64,000 nt of DNA, from contig OZ025217.1 of the NCBI GenBank assembly GCA_964019055.1, positions 9,747,755-9,811,754 of the forward strand. Reading direction: 5' to 3'. The translations under genes and the position numbers were made by a program. The notes below the pieces were generated by a model, which was given only the letters and a program-made list of their open reading frames with translations, did not search any database and was not told where the DNA came from. The stretch comes from Anthopleura xanthogrammica. Its lineage: Eukaryota > Cnidaria > Anthozoa > Actiniaria > Actiniidae. The first letter of the stretch is position 1. Every line of letters starts with the position of its first letter. Positions 10,728 to 21,900 of the stretch are shown in pieces.

Positions 10728-11042
10728 CTGTTGGCGACAAAAATTGCAAAGATCGTGCACTTTTGAGTACAAGCACCAAACTTGGCACAAATGTTTGTTG
10801 GGGCATACTAAACAGATTTAAGGGTGGGTGCCAAAATATGGTGTTCGGGGGGAGGTAAGCCACATTCTCAACTAGATGGATAAACATCATCAAAATTTAT
10901 TTGAAACGAAAAACTTTCCTTCACGTTTTGATGGTAACATTTAATATCTCTGCAACAAAAAACAAAAAAAGATATCAACAAACGGTAAACGCCATTCTGA
11001 CTTTTTTAAACAGCTCTTCCATGTTAGCGTTGAAACTTGAAG
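10728..11042 (+). mobile_element. truncated copy of the GATCGTGCACTTTT MITE
   Basis: AAGATCGTGCACTTTTGAG, CAAGCACCAAACTTGGCACA and the GGGTGGGTGCCAAA block match the outer element at 17542-18495 in order. The right terminal repeat is missing. This copy lacks the inner TTAA insertion, so it shows the pre-insertion site of the other copy. Confidence 0.7.
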
Positions 11043-11758
11043 GATTTTGTTTTTGTTTCTGGAATAACTAGAGCTTGCATTTTTCGCTTGAATCCAGCTG
11101 AGAGTCAATTATAACATAGTCACGATATAACGCGCGCTCTGATTGGTTGAATATCTATGAACAAGAAATGGATTGTGCACGCTCGCGCGCTCACGTCATA
11201 AGACTGATTTAGCATCAGGACGCGAACGTCAAATACGACGACGCGAGCGCATTTTTAGCGACCTTAAGATCCAGGACGGCGCGCGACCACGACGGGAAGG
11301 GCATGAAAGAGTAGGACTGGGGAAAGGTTCCCGTGCTACAAGACTTACGGAACGTTAAGAAATTCTGCGACGGCGAATTCATGTTTGTTCTAGAATTGTT
11401 CTTTAGAATACAACCATTATTTTAGAACACTACAGTGGACTGTTTTGTAACCTCGTAATTTTACCGGCTATCACTGCCAAAATAGCAAAAATTATACGAA
11501 AATAAGTAGTTAAAACTATCCTAGTTTGAACAATATGGCGACAGCATTTCACGATCATGATGTAAGCATAAAAGATGTCGTGAGTATTAAAATAACTTTT
11601 ATTAAAATAACTTTTGCCATATTCTACATTGTCCTGTTTGTCTTTTCTATTTTCATGAAATGAGTTACAAGAAGTCGGCGACGGCGATATTTGGCTTGAT
11701 TCTATAATTGTTCTATTTACTCCTTGTTTGTGTCTTAAATCGTTTATTTTTTTGTAAA

Positions 11759-13153
11759 ATGAGTTTCAAGAAAGTAAGAGCCCTTCTTGTAGAAAGCTAC
11801 TTTAACGATGTCATTGACGACGAGGAATTTTGTCTTCTTTACGATGCGAATTTTTCGAAAAATCCTGAATTTCCTTATCAAGATTATGAACAATTTCACT
11901 TGGAAGAGATGGATGATGCAGAGTGCAAGGCAGAATTTCGCTTTAGAAAAGAGGATATTCCTGTTCTTGCTGAAGCTTTGGGTATACCAGACAGGTTTAT
12001 CTGTGATCAAGGGACTGTCTGTGATGGTATTGAGGGTTTGTGTTTATTGCTTAGAAGATTTGCTTACCCTTGTCGATATTCTGACTTAATTGCTCGTTTT
12101 GCAAAACCGGTGCCAGTTTTGAGTATGATAAGCAACACCGTCATGGATTTTATATACAATACACATGGCTATAGGATAGAAGAATGGAATGATGATATCC
12201 TCAACCCAATAAACCTCCAAACCTATGCTATATAACGCTATTCACAACAAAGGTGCAGGACTAGACAATTGTATAGGTTTCATTGATGGGACAGTCAGGC
12301 AAATATGTCGACCGGGCGAACTACAACGAATAGTATACAATGGCCACAAACGTGTTCATGCCTTGAAATTCCAGTCGGTTTCCTTGCCCAATGGTCTCAT
12401 AGCAAATATGTATGGCCCTGTAGGTAAGTGATATATAATATGCACCTAGAAATAACAAAGGTTTGATTACTTCAATGTTTTTTTTTTCCTATAGAGACTA
12501 TTGCATTTTGTGATTAAGATTGTACAATGTGTTTCATTGTCATCATTTAACTACTTGCACATGGCTAGTTCATGATAGTTGCAAGGGTAGGGATTTTTTT
12601 TGGAGAGAAAATATATACTCCACACCCCTTTATTGACCTACTCCACTGCAGGAAAATCATTATTGGTTGTTTGTTTTCATATTCACTGTGGTTTCTGTTG
12701 AATGGCACTAACTATATACTTTTATTGTATTTCTATTTAGAGGGGAAAAAACATGATGCATCAATGTTGGCAAATTCTGGTCTATTCAATGACCTGCAGC
12801 AGCATGCATTTTCTCCTACTGGCCAACCAATGTGTTTGTATGGTGATCCAGCCTATCCATTAAGAGTACATCTTCAGGCTCCATTTAAAAATGTGGTCCT
12901 AACTCAGCAAATGAAAGATTTTAATGCCAGTATGAGCTCTGTGCGTGTTTCAGTGGAATGGCTTTTCGGAGATATAATTAACTATTTCAAATTCATGGAC
13001 TTTAAAAAGAATTTAAAGATTGGCTTAAGCCCTATTGGTAAAATGTACATAGTTTGTGCTATACTTCGTAATGCTCTTACTTGTCTGTATGGCAATTCCA
13101 CATCTGATTTTTTTGAGTTACAGCCACCATCACTTCAGGAATACTTTACCTGA
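11759..13153 (+). pseudogene. Harbinger (HARBI1-type) transposase, frameshifted
   Basis: Exon 1 runs 11759-12423 and exon 2 runs 12741-13153; the donor is GTAAGT and the acceptor TTCTATTTAG, phase 1. The DDE-type nuclease residues are visible: Asp in FIDGTV (near 12290), Asp in YGDPAYPL (near 12845) and Glu in SVEWLFG (near 12957). The frame breaks near 12230. The first half ends NLQTYAI and stops, while the second half resumes one frame over at NAIHNKGAG, where relatives read straight through NLQxYAxAIHxKGA. An indel of about 4 bp explains it. The enzyme would cut and paste the element in the nucleus together with the Myb-like partner. Confidence 0.85.
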
Positions 13154-13547
13154 TTACTTTTACTTTTTATTATAACATTGTTGTCTCATTTCAAAAATGA
13201 AAAGCAAGTTTTACTTCAAATTACTTAAATTCATTATAATCCCAAAATCATGAAATTTCACATCATTGAGTTATATACTGTCCAACAAGAAACATTTACA
13301 TTAAGGCATTTAATTAATGTTAATATGGAGTAAGTCATACTTCAAGTTCTTTGATTTTATTCTATTTTCAAAATCCTTAAAGTTCACATCATCAAGATGG
13401 TAATTATACTGAATAAGAAACAATTAAAGCCTTTAATTGGTGTAAACGTGGAGTGCAAGCATTCCAAATAGTGGAAATTTACCACCTCAGTTATACCACT
13501 ATATTTAAATACGATATTATAAAGTCCCAATAATAGAAACTCAAAAC

Positions 13548-13941
13548 CCCGGGGGGGGGGGGGGGGGACTCCCTTATAAAGTTGGTAGGTATGCTCGACG
13601 GACCTTTTAGGGTCGAAAATAAAACCCTCTGGTACCTTTTAGGGTCTCGAAATGACGCCGTACCTTTTAGGGTCAATATTCTTTTATATGATAAATATAC
13701 CTGAATATATGACAATACTTTGTTAAAGTCCGGGAATGTTCGGAAAGCGAAGTGTATTTGATGAAATTAGTGTATATTTATCAATTTTAAATTTAAAAAA
13801 CTGTTAAATGTGGTCGTACCTTTTAGGGTCTGGAATCGATACCTGAATTAATTTATGCGTACCTTTAAGGGTCATTTTTCAATCCGTCCGTCGAGCATAC
13901 CTACCCATTTTATAAGGGAGTCCCCCCCCCCCCCCCCCGGG
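13548..13941. mobile_element. hAT-like MITE with G-tract ends and CTCAAAAC 8-bp target duplication
   Basis: CTCAAAAC flanks the element at 13540-13547 and 13942-13949. The ends are CCCGGGGG... and ...CCCCCGGG, then an inverted block of about 45 bp (GACTCCCTTATAAA, GGTAGGTATGCTCGACGGAC). Inside lie about five copies of TACCTTTTAGGGTC in both halves, like subterminal transposase-binding repeats. The 8-bp duplication suggests the hAT superfamily. It sits between the two Harbinger genes. Confidence 0.85.
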
Positions 13942-14026
13942 CTCAAAACACTCAATAAAAAGTAAGCAATTTTTGTAAAGGGTGGTAAAAAAATAATATA
14001 AAATAAATGATCAGTTTTTACTAATT

Positions 14027-14737
14027 TTACTTGTGAGTAAACTTAGTAAACATGGTCATCATCATTGCTTGGAAGTCCTGGAACTGCTTCTGCTGTTGTT
14101 CCTGCTGATTTAAAAAAACTTGCATCATAGTATCATGTTTTTTGGTCTCAAGCTCTAGTTCTTTTTTCCTCATTTCCAACTCTTCTTCCTTATACTTTGC
14201 CAACTGCTCGTTCTTCTCTTTTAGATAATGAATGGAATCATTGGATGTTGATCTTCTCTTCTTTTTTTTCCATTCTTCATCATCATCAGTAGTGGCTTTT
14301 CTTTTTTGGGTTTCTCCTAGCTTTTCCATTGCCTTTTTTCTTATTTGCTCTGCACTCCTTTTTTCTTGATCAAATTTATCTCTCTTTGTTGCTGATTGGC
14401 TCTGAGTTTCTTCTTCATCTGCATCCTCTACCTCTATTATGCTTTCCAATCCCATTTCAATTTCCGTCAGTTCTGGACTAACTCCACTTTCCTTCTCTTC
14501 TTCTTTCATTTTTTTTCTGTACCTTTGAGAGAGGAGATTGTATCTGTCTCGCACACCCCTTTTCTCCACTTTAAATAAGGGGTACTGCAGCTGACAAAGA
14601 TTTTCTGTAATTTCATCCCATTTTTTCCCTCTTTGTACTGTTCCCTTTTTTGTGCCTGTGAAAGGGTCAACAAGGGCAATTTCTCCTATCAGCCTCTTGT
14701 CATGTTGTTCAGTCCAGCACATTCTATTAGATAACAA
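14027..14737 (-). CDS. Myb/SANT-like DNA-binding protein of the Harbinger element
   Basis: This is an intact 236-codon frame. Residues 7-75 form a Myb/SANT-like trihelix domain starting at CWTEQHDKRLIGEI, with spaced tryptophans (W8, W40) and the VRDRYNLLSQRYRKK recognition-type helix. After it comes an acidic segment, a basic cluster (KKKKRRS, a likely nuclear signal) and a Glu/Lys/Gln coiled coil to the end. In Harbinger elements this partner binds the element ends and brings the transposase to the nucleus. Unlike the transposase, it has no break. Confidence 0.85.
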   Translation of the reverse strand: MLSNRMCWTEQHDKRLIGEIALVDPFTGTKKGTVQRGKKWDEITENLCQLQYPLFKVEKRGVRDRYNLLSQRYRKKMKEEEKESGVSPELTEIEMGLESIIEVEDADEEETQSQSATKRDKFDQEKRSAEQIRKKAMEKLGETQKRKATTDDDEEWKKKKRRSTSNDSIHYLKEKNEQLAKYKEEELEMRKKELELETKKHDTMMQVFLNQQEQQQKQFQDFQAMMMTMFTKFTHK

Positions 14738-15965
14738 AGCATTTCAATCACATTGCGTCTAAAGAAACACTGTATTACTTAATTGTTTTGAACATGGTAG
14801 TCTTTACAGTAATTAAGCTTAATTGTTGTAAATAATTTATGAATCATATTTGTAATGGAATTTGAAAGACAAACTCAGAAGTATAACTTTTTGTTACTCG
14901 TGATGCCAGGGCACAGAGCATAAGTTCAAATTAGAATATTAAAGTCTTCTCCCAATTCTGGCTTAGAAGCTAAAAGGGAAACTTCATGGTCCCTAAAAAA
15001 ACTTACGAATAAACAAAGCAAAGCAGAAGAAACTACTTTGAGTTTGAAATAAGAAAAAGCATGACAAGAAGCAAAACAAAAGAAAATAAACTTCTTTAAG
15101 CCTGTTGTAACTTGAAGTCAAAGTTCTATAGGAAATCAATTAATTAAAACCACAAATATTTCAAATTTGATAGCTTGTACTTTTGTTTTAGACTTCGTGA
15201 CTTTTAATCGATATACAAAACTAAACAAAACAACGGCTCTTAGAGGTACTTACGATGTCTTTGGTCGACTGATTTTTTCTCCTTTCGAGTCTGGAGTGGA
15301 CTGGAAACTCATAGTAGCGGATTTTAGCTTTGAAAATCTATTAAAATACACTCAAATAAGCGACGTTCTGGACACGACGCCAAAACACAGTAATAGCCGT
15401 CGTCCTCACTGCGACGACGGCAGGATGTTTACATTGCTCGCGTGATTCGCCCTTGTGCGCATGCCCAAAAGTTGAAAATCACTTCCGGTACGCCGTCGTG
15501 GTCGCGCGCCGTCCTGGATCTTAAGGTCGCTTTTATCGTGCGCGCGCCGTCCTTAACGACGTTGACGTCCTGAACAGGACGCCATTTGCAGCATTTTCAC
15601 GGCTGCGCCTCGTGCGACTCTTACGCTTCTATCGTGCTTAAGCAACCTCCCTCGTGCATCCAGAACTGGATATACGGACGCTAAACATTGACCATTCCCT
15701 TACTGACCTGAATTGTCAGTGATTATACAGACCTGAATAAAGACCAGTTTTAAAAACATTTCTTAATGAATTAATAGATAAATATTTTTTTCGAGATGTG
15801 TTGCCCACGATCTAAGATTGTCTGCAAATCGTTAGGCGCTGACGGTATGCTCAGCCAACCAGGTCTGGGTAGGGAGAAGGGAGGGGGGTCATAAACAAGA
15901 AGATTTGGATTTCATTAAACGTCATTTTCTTCCTTTTTCTTCAGCTTATCTTCAGTATAGCAGCA

Positions 15966-18900
15966 ATGCCTACGGTTTACTGGGCTACTGCAGGAACTGC
16001 CACTGTTGAGTTAACAACTCTGGAAAAGTCTGTTGGAAATTCGAAGAAATCTTCAATCATCCAAATCCCAGGATGCTTCATAAAAAATGATGACAATCTT
16101 CAAAATTTCGTTACAAAATTCATAGATGATTCAGTCGACAGGAATAGATTTAATCCTGAAAATTCAAAATATATTTTTTATAGTGTTAGTAACTTCAAAG
16201 AAGATGTGAACAAAGCCGTCTTTAGCTATGAAAAGATTTCATGGAGCCTGAACACACCGCAACAGATAACAAAAACATGTACAGTGGAAAAACCATTGGT
16301 GATTACATTTGATGGACATTTATTTTTGAGCTGTGATTCTGAAGATCTAAACAAAAGCAAGTTTCTGGAGGAATACAGTAAGGAAGTTAGAATTAATCAA
16401 ACACTAGATCACAGCAAGGGCTTTTATGGAATAGGCATGGAATATGGCTATCTTCAGTTCATTTCCTTCAGCATGCGCCAAGGCCAATCACAGAATGACA
16501 TCTATGCTAATGACAGAAGGGTTTTTAACAAACTGGAAGAGGCTGGACCACTTATCCTGAACGATAACAAAACTATAGTGGGATGTTACAGAAAAAGCAA
16601 CGGCAACTGCAGATTTAAAATTAACATGTTTGAAATAAGTCAAGGTAACGAATAAAACGAAATATATATTCTAATTTGATGGGTTACGTTACATTTTATT
16701 TTGATTTATTGTGCTAACGTGTCCATTATTTATGTATCGTGGTGTATTGTATAATTTTGGTGACGAACTCATTAAACTAAACTGTATATTAAGCTTAGAT
16801 TTTATGATTCAGTACCCCGAGTGTTGCGCAATTCTTCATTCATGTATTCTTTGACCTCTTCCCTTTGTCACTGAAAAACTATGACGTGAATGATAGTGCA
16901 AAAGGGTTATAGAAATGTAGGAAAAGATTTCCATACCTTTGTATGTACAATTCAAATCAATTCAAGCAACTGTATATTTATCCTTTTAGGTCACCCAGCA
17001 CCAGATTCACTACCCGGCCCTTCAGAAGGAGACCCAGTACCACATCCACCACCACCCGGCCTTCCAGGAGACAATCGGCAATTAGGTATCATTTCATATT
17101 CTTTTGTGTGTGTGTTTTGATTTCAATCGTTTCCAGCACCTCACCATAGATAATGTGATGTAGCGGTATGGTTTGGAAACGTATGGTTCTAGGGTTTTGT
17201 TCAACTTCGTGAGGGCCACAAGTGTATTAGTGTTTTTACTTCATTATGCACGGTCATTATCACGTGATGGTACGTTTCAACATCGCTCACCAAACAAAAG
17301 GTGGACGTAATGTTCATAAATAATTTTATTTTGGTGTTAATGTGCCAACCATTTGAACAATAGGTTTGTCACTTTGCTCAACCACACAAAATAAATGTCC
17401 TTTATCGTAAGCCCATCTTTAGCGTTATTCTTTGCATTTCCTAAACCATTCTGTTCCATAACTTTGAACGCACGACGAATAACATTATGAAACTTGCTTT
17501 AAACATACGTGCATGGAGGTTCTTCTGCTGGTACATAATAGTCAGGTCTGTCAGCGAAAAGATCGTGCACTTTTAAGGTGACTGACTACTTGTGACCGTT
17601 CAATTTGAGCCCACGATGTGCGCGCGCACAAAAATCGCTCAAAACCGCATAACAACCTTCAAAATTTTATTGAGGAACCATACACGTTTTGAACTTCAAC
17701 AGGGCAAAAACTCCGAATTTTGCACGGGACTCTAAATTTTTCTTTGAATTTCTTAAAACAACAGGTAAAAATTAATCTGTTGAGAAAGTTTTGGAAAAAC
17801 TTAAATATTTAGAACATATAAAAAAAGCGTTTTATGTGATTTTGTTGTTGTCGTTTGAGTACGAGTTTCGGTTGATTGAGCTAACAAGAAGCTGAATTTT
17901 TAGCTTGTTTTAAAAACTTTCTTCAAATACTTTTGGTGAGTCTTCAAAAATAATGTTTCAAGTAGATGTCCTGAGAAAATTGCTTCCAGAGCTTCTTTAA
18001 TTTTTGAGTTTTTGAATTTTTGTGTGGAAAGCTTGATTTCCGCCATTTTTCTTTCTAAAACTTGTCAAGATTGTCATATTCAAAATTCATTATCTCGAAA
18101 ACGAGCTCGGGACACCCCATTTTTCTTTTCATTTTTGGAATCAGCATTAAATTCTGTGTAAAATATGTTTCTAAGAACATTTTGTAATTATTCCTTGCTA
18201 AAGTAGTCAGTCACCTTAAGTACAAGCACCAAACTTGGTACAAATGTTCTTCGGGGCATACTAAACACATTAAGGGGTGGGTGCCAAACAATGGTGGTCG
18301 GGGGGAGGTACACCACTCTTTCAACTACAATTTTCATCAAAATTTATATGGGCAACTTTTGATATCTCTAGAACAAAAAGAGATAGTCAACAAACTGTAA
18401 ACGCCATTCTGACTTTTTTTAAAAACCTCTTCCATGTTGGCGTTAAAACTTGCTTGTACTCAAAAGTGCACGATCTTTTCGCTAACAGACCTGACCATAA
18501 TAAAGTAAAGTATTCTTAACTCACCAGCAATGCTCAAAACAACTCGTTATTTACGAATTAGATAATAAAGTACGTCGCTTATATGTATATGTTACAGCAG
18601 CCATTGAACATCAAGACCCGAAAGTGCCTTTCTTGTACGACCAGCTTAGGATTGTAACTATCCGTTGCCTTGACGACTACATCAAAAATGGAGGAGGCAC
18701 TCTGGATGAGCTGAAATGTCGCTTTCGTGCAAATCTCTCTCAACTCACTGAAAATCAACGAAAAGAAATCAATACTGTAGAAAAAGTTCTAGAAACCTTG
18801 GAAGCCCAAGGAGTTATAGGAGCTTACAATGTGGAGTTATTAATGATGTTAGCTGAGGAGCTTGAATTACGAAAACTGAAGGAAAAAGTTGAGAAATTCG

Positions 18901-21900
18901 AAGCGCAATGTTCAAGTGATGACAAGAGTAGTTCTATAGCTATACGTTTGAAGACTGTGTTAACAGTATTAGGAACAGGACTATTCTCAGCAGGTGCAAC
19001 TCTTATGTGTATATATGGGACAAATCCTGAAAGACTGGAAAATCTTCCAACATTTGTGGATTTTGGGTTTAAATTACTTGGTCTCCGTGTAGGCTCGGTC
19101 GTCTTCGTCTTGAAAGTCTCAAGCGTTTCATCCCTAAAACGGCTATGGCAGAGCTACAAGGATGGCTCGTTGGAAAAATCCCTGAAAAAAGCCTTTAATG
19201 AGATAAAAGAATTGAAGGAAGTAAGCCAAGGAGAAGAGATTGACGTGGAGGTTACGATAGATGAGGAAGAATACCGTGAAGTTCTCTGGGATCTTATCCG
19301 GTTGGATATGAAAGGTAGAATATATTTCTCGCAAAATATCAAGCGCAGGCACTCAGTAAGCTGTGAACAAGATGTTCCTAAAGACAGACCAATGAATTTA
19401 AAAGATACTAAAAGTCAGCGCAGACACTCAGTATGCTGTGAACGAGATGTTCCTAAAGACAAACAAATCGATGTAAAAGGTAAAATATAACTCTCACAAA
19501 ATATCATTTTTGTTGCTTTGTTGGTTGGTCGATGGTGTTGCTAAACATTATAGTATTTACACTCCAGCATTGTTTTAGTTTTTTTCTTTTCTTTTAAACA
19601 ACCGAGGTTTGACTGTATGATCTAGTTTGTACATATATTATGCGTTCGGTGTGAATAATAGAATAAAGAATTAAGAGAAAAATATCATATGCCCTTGGCA
19701 GGACTCGAACCCACGGTTTCGGTATACTAGTCCGACGTGTTAACCACTACACTACAAGGTCCAACCACGCTGGTTACGCAGCCAGGCAATGTTGTATATG
19801 TGGCAACTGTGGGGGTCCAGGGCGATATTAATCTCATGGGTAAGCTGAACACCGTAAATATTTACGCACAATTGAGGATAATACTAGTGAAATGAAATGC
19901 GTTCGGTGTGAATAATAGAATAAAGAATTAAGTATACCGAAACTAGTAATCATTTATCATTATAATCAGTAATTATTCACACCGAACGCATTTCATTTCA
20001 CTAGTATTATCCTCAATTGTGCGTAATCTTAGCGAAACCTACAAAATTTGAGCAAAATCTATTTGCTACATACATTTTCTTATAAAAGTGGATAACCTGG
20101 GTTACCTGTGATATCTAATGCGCTTGTCCTATCGTGGACACACTCTTAATCATTGGTTAGATTTTATCTACGGGATAACGCGCATAAGCAGTTTTAAGTT
20201 TGAATCAGCCAATGAAAATTCGTCTGAGAATGGATTATGCCAGACTCTTCGTTTTGTCGGTGCTGACCAAGAGAAACGCAGGCTCTGGGGACTAGATTGT
20301 TGAAGATCAAGATTATTTGATGATTTGCATAAGAATCTTCTTGTAAATATTAATAACATTCTAATTCAATTTTTTTTAAGAAACTAAACTGATTACTACA
20401 ATGGACGTCTGGAAAATCAAGCTCTTTATTCGCGTTTGTGTGCTATTTGCAGCTTTGGATTGTCTTCAGTTAAAAGAAGATGAATTGATCTGCTTACTTG
20501 AAGAATGCTTGGCAGTGGCTCTTTTTCTAGAGGATGTCTACATTCAGAGCATCAGTAATATGTTACTTGGCACATTATATGAGCAAATTCATCACATAGG
20601 GAAAGTAATTGAACACTACAAGAAGATGGGCGATATCAAAGTAGAATATGTGGCTTACGATAAGTTAGGAAATTCCTGTCTGTCAATTGGGAAATATCAC
20701 GAGGCAATTAAATGTCACGAAAGGTTTCTTGCCATCGCTACTGAGATTGGTGACAGGAAGGGAGAGGGGACTGTGTACGGGAACTTAGGAGATTCCTATC
20801 AGTCACTAGGAAAATATCATGAGGCAATTGAATATCAAGAAAAGTCTCTATCCATCGCTACTGAGATTGGTGACAGGAAAGGAGAGGGGACTGCGTACGG
20901 GAACTTAGGAATTGCCTTTCGGTCATTGGGAAAATATCACGAGGCAATTAAATGTCACGAAAGGTGTCTATCCATCGCTACTGAGATTGGTGACAGGAAA
21001 GGAGAGGGGACTGCGTACGGGAACATAGGAATTGCCTTTGGGTCATTGGGAAAATATCACGAGGCAATTAAATATCAAGAAAAGTTTCTATCCATCGCTA
21101 CTGAGATTGGTGACAGGAAAGGAGAGGAGACTGCGTACGAGGACTTAGGAATTGCCTATCGCTCATTGGGAAAATATCACGAGGCAATTAAATGTCACGA
21201 AAGGTGTCTATCCATCGCTACTGAGATTGGTGACAGGAAAGGAGAGGGGACTGCGTACGGGAACATAGGAATTGCCTTTGGGTCATTGGGAAAATATCAC
21301 GAGGCAATTAAATATCAAGAAAAGTTTCTATCCATCGCTACTGAGATTGGTGACAGGAAAGGAGAGGAGACTGCGTACGAGGACTTAGGAATTGCCTATC
21401 GCTCATTGGGAAAATATCACGAGGCAATTAAATGTCACGAAAGGTGTCTATCCATCGCTACTGAGATTGGTGACAGGAAAGGAGAGGGGACTGCGTACGG
21501 GAACATAGGAATTGCCTTTGGGTCATTGGGAAAATATCACGAGGCAATTAAATATCAAGAAAAGTTTCTATCCATCGCTACTGAGATTGGTGACAGGAAA
21601 GGAGAGGGGACTGCGTACGGGAACTTAGGAATTGCCTATTGGTCATTGGGAAAATATCACGAGGCAATTAAATATCACGAAAAGCGTCTTAGCATCGCTA
21701 TGGAGATTGGTGACAGGAAAGGAGAGGGGACTGCGTACGGGAACATAGGAATTGCCTTTGGGTCATTGGGAAAATATCACGAGGCAATTAAATATCACGA
21801 AAGGTTTCTTGCCATCGCTACTGAGATTGGTGACAGGAAGGGAGAGGGGACTGCGTTACGGGAACTTAGGAAATTCCTATCAGTTACTAGGAAAATATCA

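Larger units (their letters stand above)
11216..15585. mobile_element. PIF/Harbinger DNA transposon
   Basis: Inverted ends bracket a HARBI1-like transposase (plus) and a Myb/SANT-like gene (minus) in convergent order, the usual two-gene plan of Harbinger elements. The clearest matching stretch is AGCGACCTTAAGATCCAGGA continuing into GGCGCGCGACCACGACGG, at about 11256-11295 and inverted at about 15497-15535. Similarity continues outward to CAGGACG..AACGTC at about 11216 and 15585, so the true ends are approximate. Target duplication was not established. The transposase frame is broken, so this copy is probably inactive on its own. Confidence 0.75.

Noticed and set aside
15167..15445. 92-codon plus-strand frame at the right end of the Harbinger element
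   Set aside because: No domain or splice support is seen and it overlaps the GC-rich terminal region of the transposon.
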